A stretch of DNA of 41,265 nt, taken from Desulfamplus magnetovallimortis (GTDB lineage Bacteria; Desulfobacterota; Desulfobacteria; Desulfobacterales; Desulfobacteraceae). The position numbers and the translations under genes are program-made. The stretch is from NCBI RefSeq assembly GCF_900170035.1, contig NZ_LT828545.1:1-41265 (forward strand), read 5' to 3'. The stretch's first letter is position 1. Each line of letters opens with the position of its first letter. A model generated the notes under the pieces. It worked only from the letters and a program-made list of their open reading frames with translations. It was not told the DNA's origin and made no database searches. Shown here piece after piece: positions 40,019 through 41,265 of the stretch.

Positions 40019-41265
40019 CTATTTTTTGTCTGATACTCTCTCAAATTGTGTGACAGTCATTGTAAATGTTTCGAGATTATCGGGAAAATCTGAAAATACC
40101 AGCATAAAAGGAATTGTTTTGCTGGGATTGACATGGGATTTCGTACCGATTGCAGCGTCTGTTCTTGTAAGAAGGTCTGTAATTGCTTTTGTATCAAGGG
40201 TTTTAAGCTTTTCTTCTGAAATAATATTTCCGCATAATATTGATGTGGTTTTGATTTTCTTTTTCTCCTTAGAAAGGAGGGTTCCTTCAAGTTTGATATT
40301 TTTGCACATAACATTTGATTGATTAAACACTTCGCCACTTATTACAAACAGTGTGCCTGAAGAGCTGTTAACAAGAAATTTAGATGTGATGCTCTTTTTA
40401 ATTGCAGTAAGTTTCACAGGTTCCGGAGCAGGTGGTTTGATGTATTTATCAATGTAGGGAATGCTGATATTGGAGATGTAGGGAATTTCAACTCCTGTCA
40501 TAATTGCACCAGCGTATCCTGCAATGGCAACTATAAATAAAAAGAGGGTCATTACAATAAGTTTTGCAGCACCTGAAAATCTTGGTTTTGATGGTTGATC
40601 ATTCTCATAGATAAGTCCCGGACGATTTTCAGATAATGTTCTGTTGTCAGGCGTGAAGTCAGATAACAGATCGCTTTCAGAAAGTGTCTCTGAAGAGTCT
40701 TTTTCCGAATCATCTTCAATTTCATCTGATTCACTATAAGTGCTTTTTTTCTCAAGAGATGGGGCGTAATCAATATCATCATCATGGTTACTTTGTGTAA
40801 AGTCAGTATCGTATTCTAAATCATTATCCATGGAAAAATCAAGATCCATGGCTGTACTGCTTTCAACCTTAATACTGTCTTCATCATGGCCAGATGGAGC
40901 CATGGCCTTATCCATAACAGAAAAATCCAGATCAAGATCAGAGTCATCTTCAAGAATTTCAAGTGTCTCTTCCATGCTTTCATCTGGTTTTGCATCAAAT
41001 GAAAAATCCAGGTCAAGATCAGAACTGTCGCCTTTTTTATTATCATCAGAAGCTGACGGAATATCGTCAATGGAAAAATCAAAATCCATATTATCCATAT
41101 TGCTCTTTGAAGAAGAACCAGATTGTGAATCATCTATATCTGTTGAGAAGTCCAGATCAAGTTCATTGCCATTTTCCGTATCAACTTCAATGTTTTGCTG
41201 ATTCTTTTTATTTAATTGTGGTGTTGGTTCGTCTATGGAGAAATCAAGCTCAAGCTCATCACCCT
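40019..41265 (-). CDS. Acidic-repeat membrane protein with DUF3426-like C-terminus (5' end outside window)
   Basis: The frame is open to the right edge of the window, so the N-terminus is missing; the ATG at 41098 is internal. The visible N-terminal ~240 residues are acidic and disordered, with repeated (L/M)(D/E)(L/F)DFS motifs (at least six, for example LELDFSID, LDLDFSTD, MDFDFSID, LDLDFSFD). A single membrane segment follows (AAKLIVMTLFLFIVAIAGYAGAIM). The C-terminal ~145 residues match the DUF3426 pattern (GTLFVISGEVFNQSNVMCKNIKLEGTLL, PFMLVFSDFPDN). DUF3426 proteins often start with an MJ0042-type zinc ribbon, which would lie outside the window. Function unknown. Confidence 0.78.
   Translation of the reverse strand, partial: GDELELDFSIDEPTPQLNKKNQQNIEVDTENGNELDLDFSTDIDDSQSGSSSKSNMDNMDFDFSIDDIPSASDDNKKGDSSDLDLDFSFDAKPDESMEETLEILEDDSDLDLDFSVMDKAMAPSGHDEDSIKVESSTAMDLDFSMDNDLEYDTDFTQSNHDDDIDYAPSLEKKSTYSESDEIEDDSEKDSSETLSESDLLSDFTPDNRTLSENRPGLIYENDQPSKPRFSGAAKLIVMTLFLFIVAIAGYAGAIMTGVEIPYISNISIPYIDKYIKPPAPEPVKLTAIKKSITSKFLVNSSSGTLFVISGEVFNQSNVMCKNIKLEGTLLSKEKKKIKTTSILCGNIISEEKLKTLDTKAITDLLTRTDAAIGTKSHVNPSKTIPFMLVFSDFPDNLETFTMTVTQFERVSDKK

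Overview
The window looks like the chromosome of a Gram-negative, AT-rich bacterium, probably a Desulfobacterota (Desulfobacteraceae-like) sulfate reducer. This placement is inferred from gene content and style only: secreted caspase-like proteins with DUF4384 domains, an FGE-fold protein family, AAA-ATPase-like/PD-(D/E)XK_9 proteins, and intergenic repeats rich in CAGGAT/ATCCTG heptads. No rRNA or species marker is present.

Left part (1-2.5 kb): a compact diversity-generating retroelement (DGR). The order is the 3' end of an FGE-fold target gene carrying a variable repeat (VR1), an HRDC-domain accessory gene, an Avd accessory gene, the DGR-type reverse transcriptase, then a 125-nt adenine-rich template repeat (TR). 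Read base by base, VR1 differs from the TR at 18 positions, all adenines in the TR. Two further variable repeats lie about 13.4 and 17 kb downstream (VR2 at 15861-15985, VR3 at 19414-19538), each at the 3' end of a secreted caspase-PEGA-FGE fusion gene. VR2 has 14 differences, all at TR adenines. VR3 has about 21 adenine-site differences plus 6 others.

Middle part (4.9-22.4 kb): a one-directional run of predicted exported proteins built from DUF4384 and caspase-like (peptidase C14) domains, with a DUF3160 protein and an OmpA-family protein. A tandem block follows in which [caspase-PEGA-FGE gene + intergenic repeat + PD-(D/E)XK-like nuclease gene] occurs twice; the second nuclease copy is broken by a 310-nt deletion. 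Five proteins carry an intact caspase His/Cys dyad. I infer an envelope-located protease network whose lectin-fold sensor tips are hypermutated in trans by the DGR.

Right part (22.4-41.3 kb): mostly housekeeping. It has a polar amino-acid ABC transporter and nadK (minus strand), a livKHMGF branched-chain amino-acid transporter, recN, two alpha/beta hydrolases, a methyltransferase, small hypotheticals, a tRNA-Met(CAT) with a consensus promoter and a terminator, and the open 5' side of a DUF3426-type membrane protein.

The spacers hold several dispersed repeat families. The main one (eight near-complete copies of about 166-261 bp) has 13-bp terminal inverted repeats (CTCAAAATCGACA...TGTCGATTTTGAG). 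Four copies are flanked by 6-7 bp direct repeats and one copy sits inside another repeat, so it behaves like a MITE. There are also in-phase tandem arrays of 22, 24 and 62 bp.
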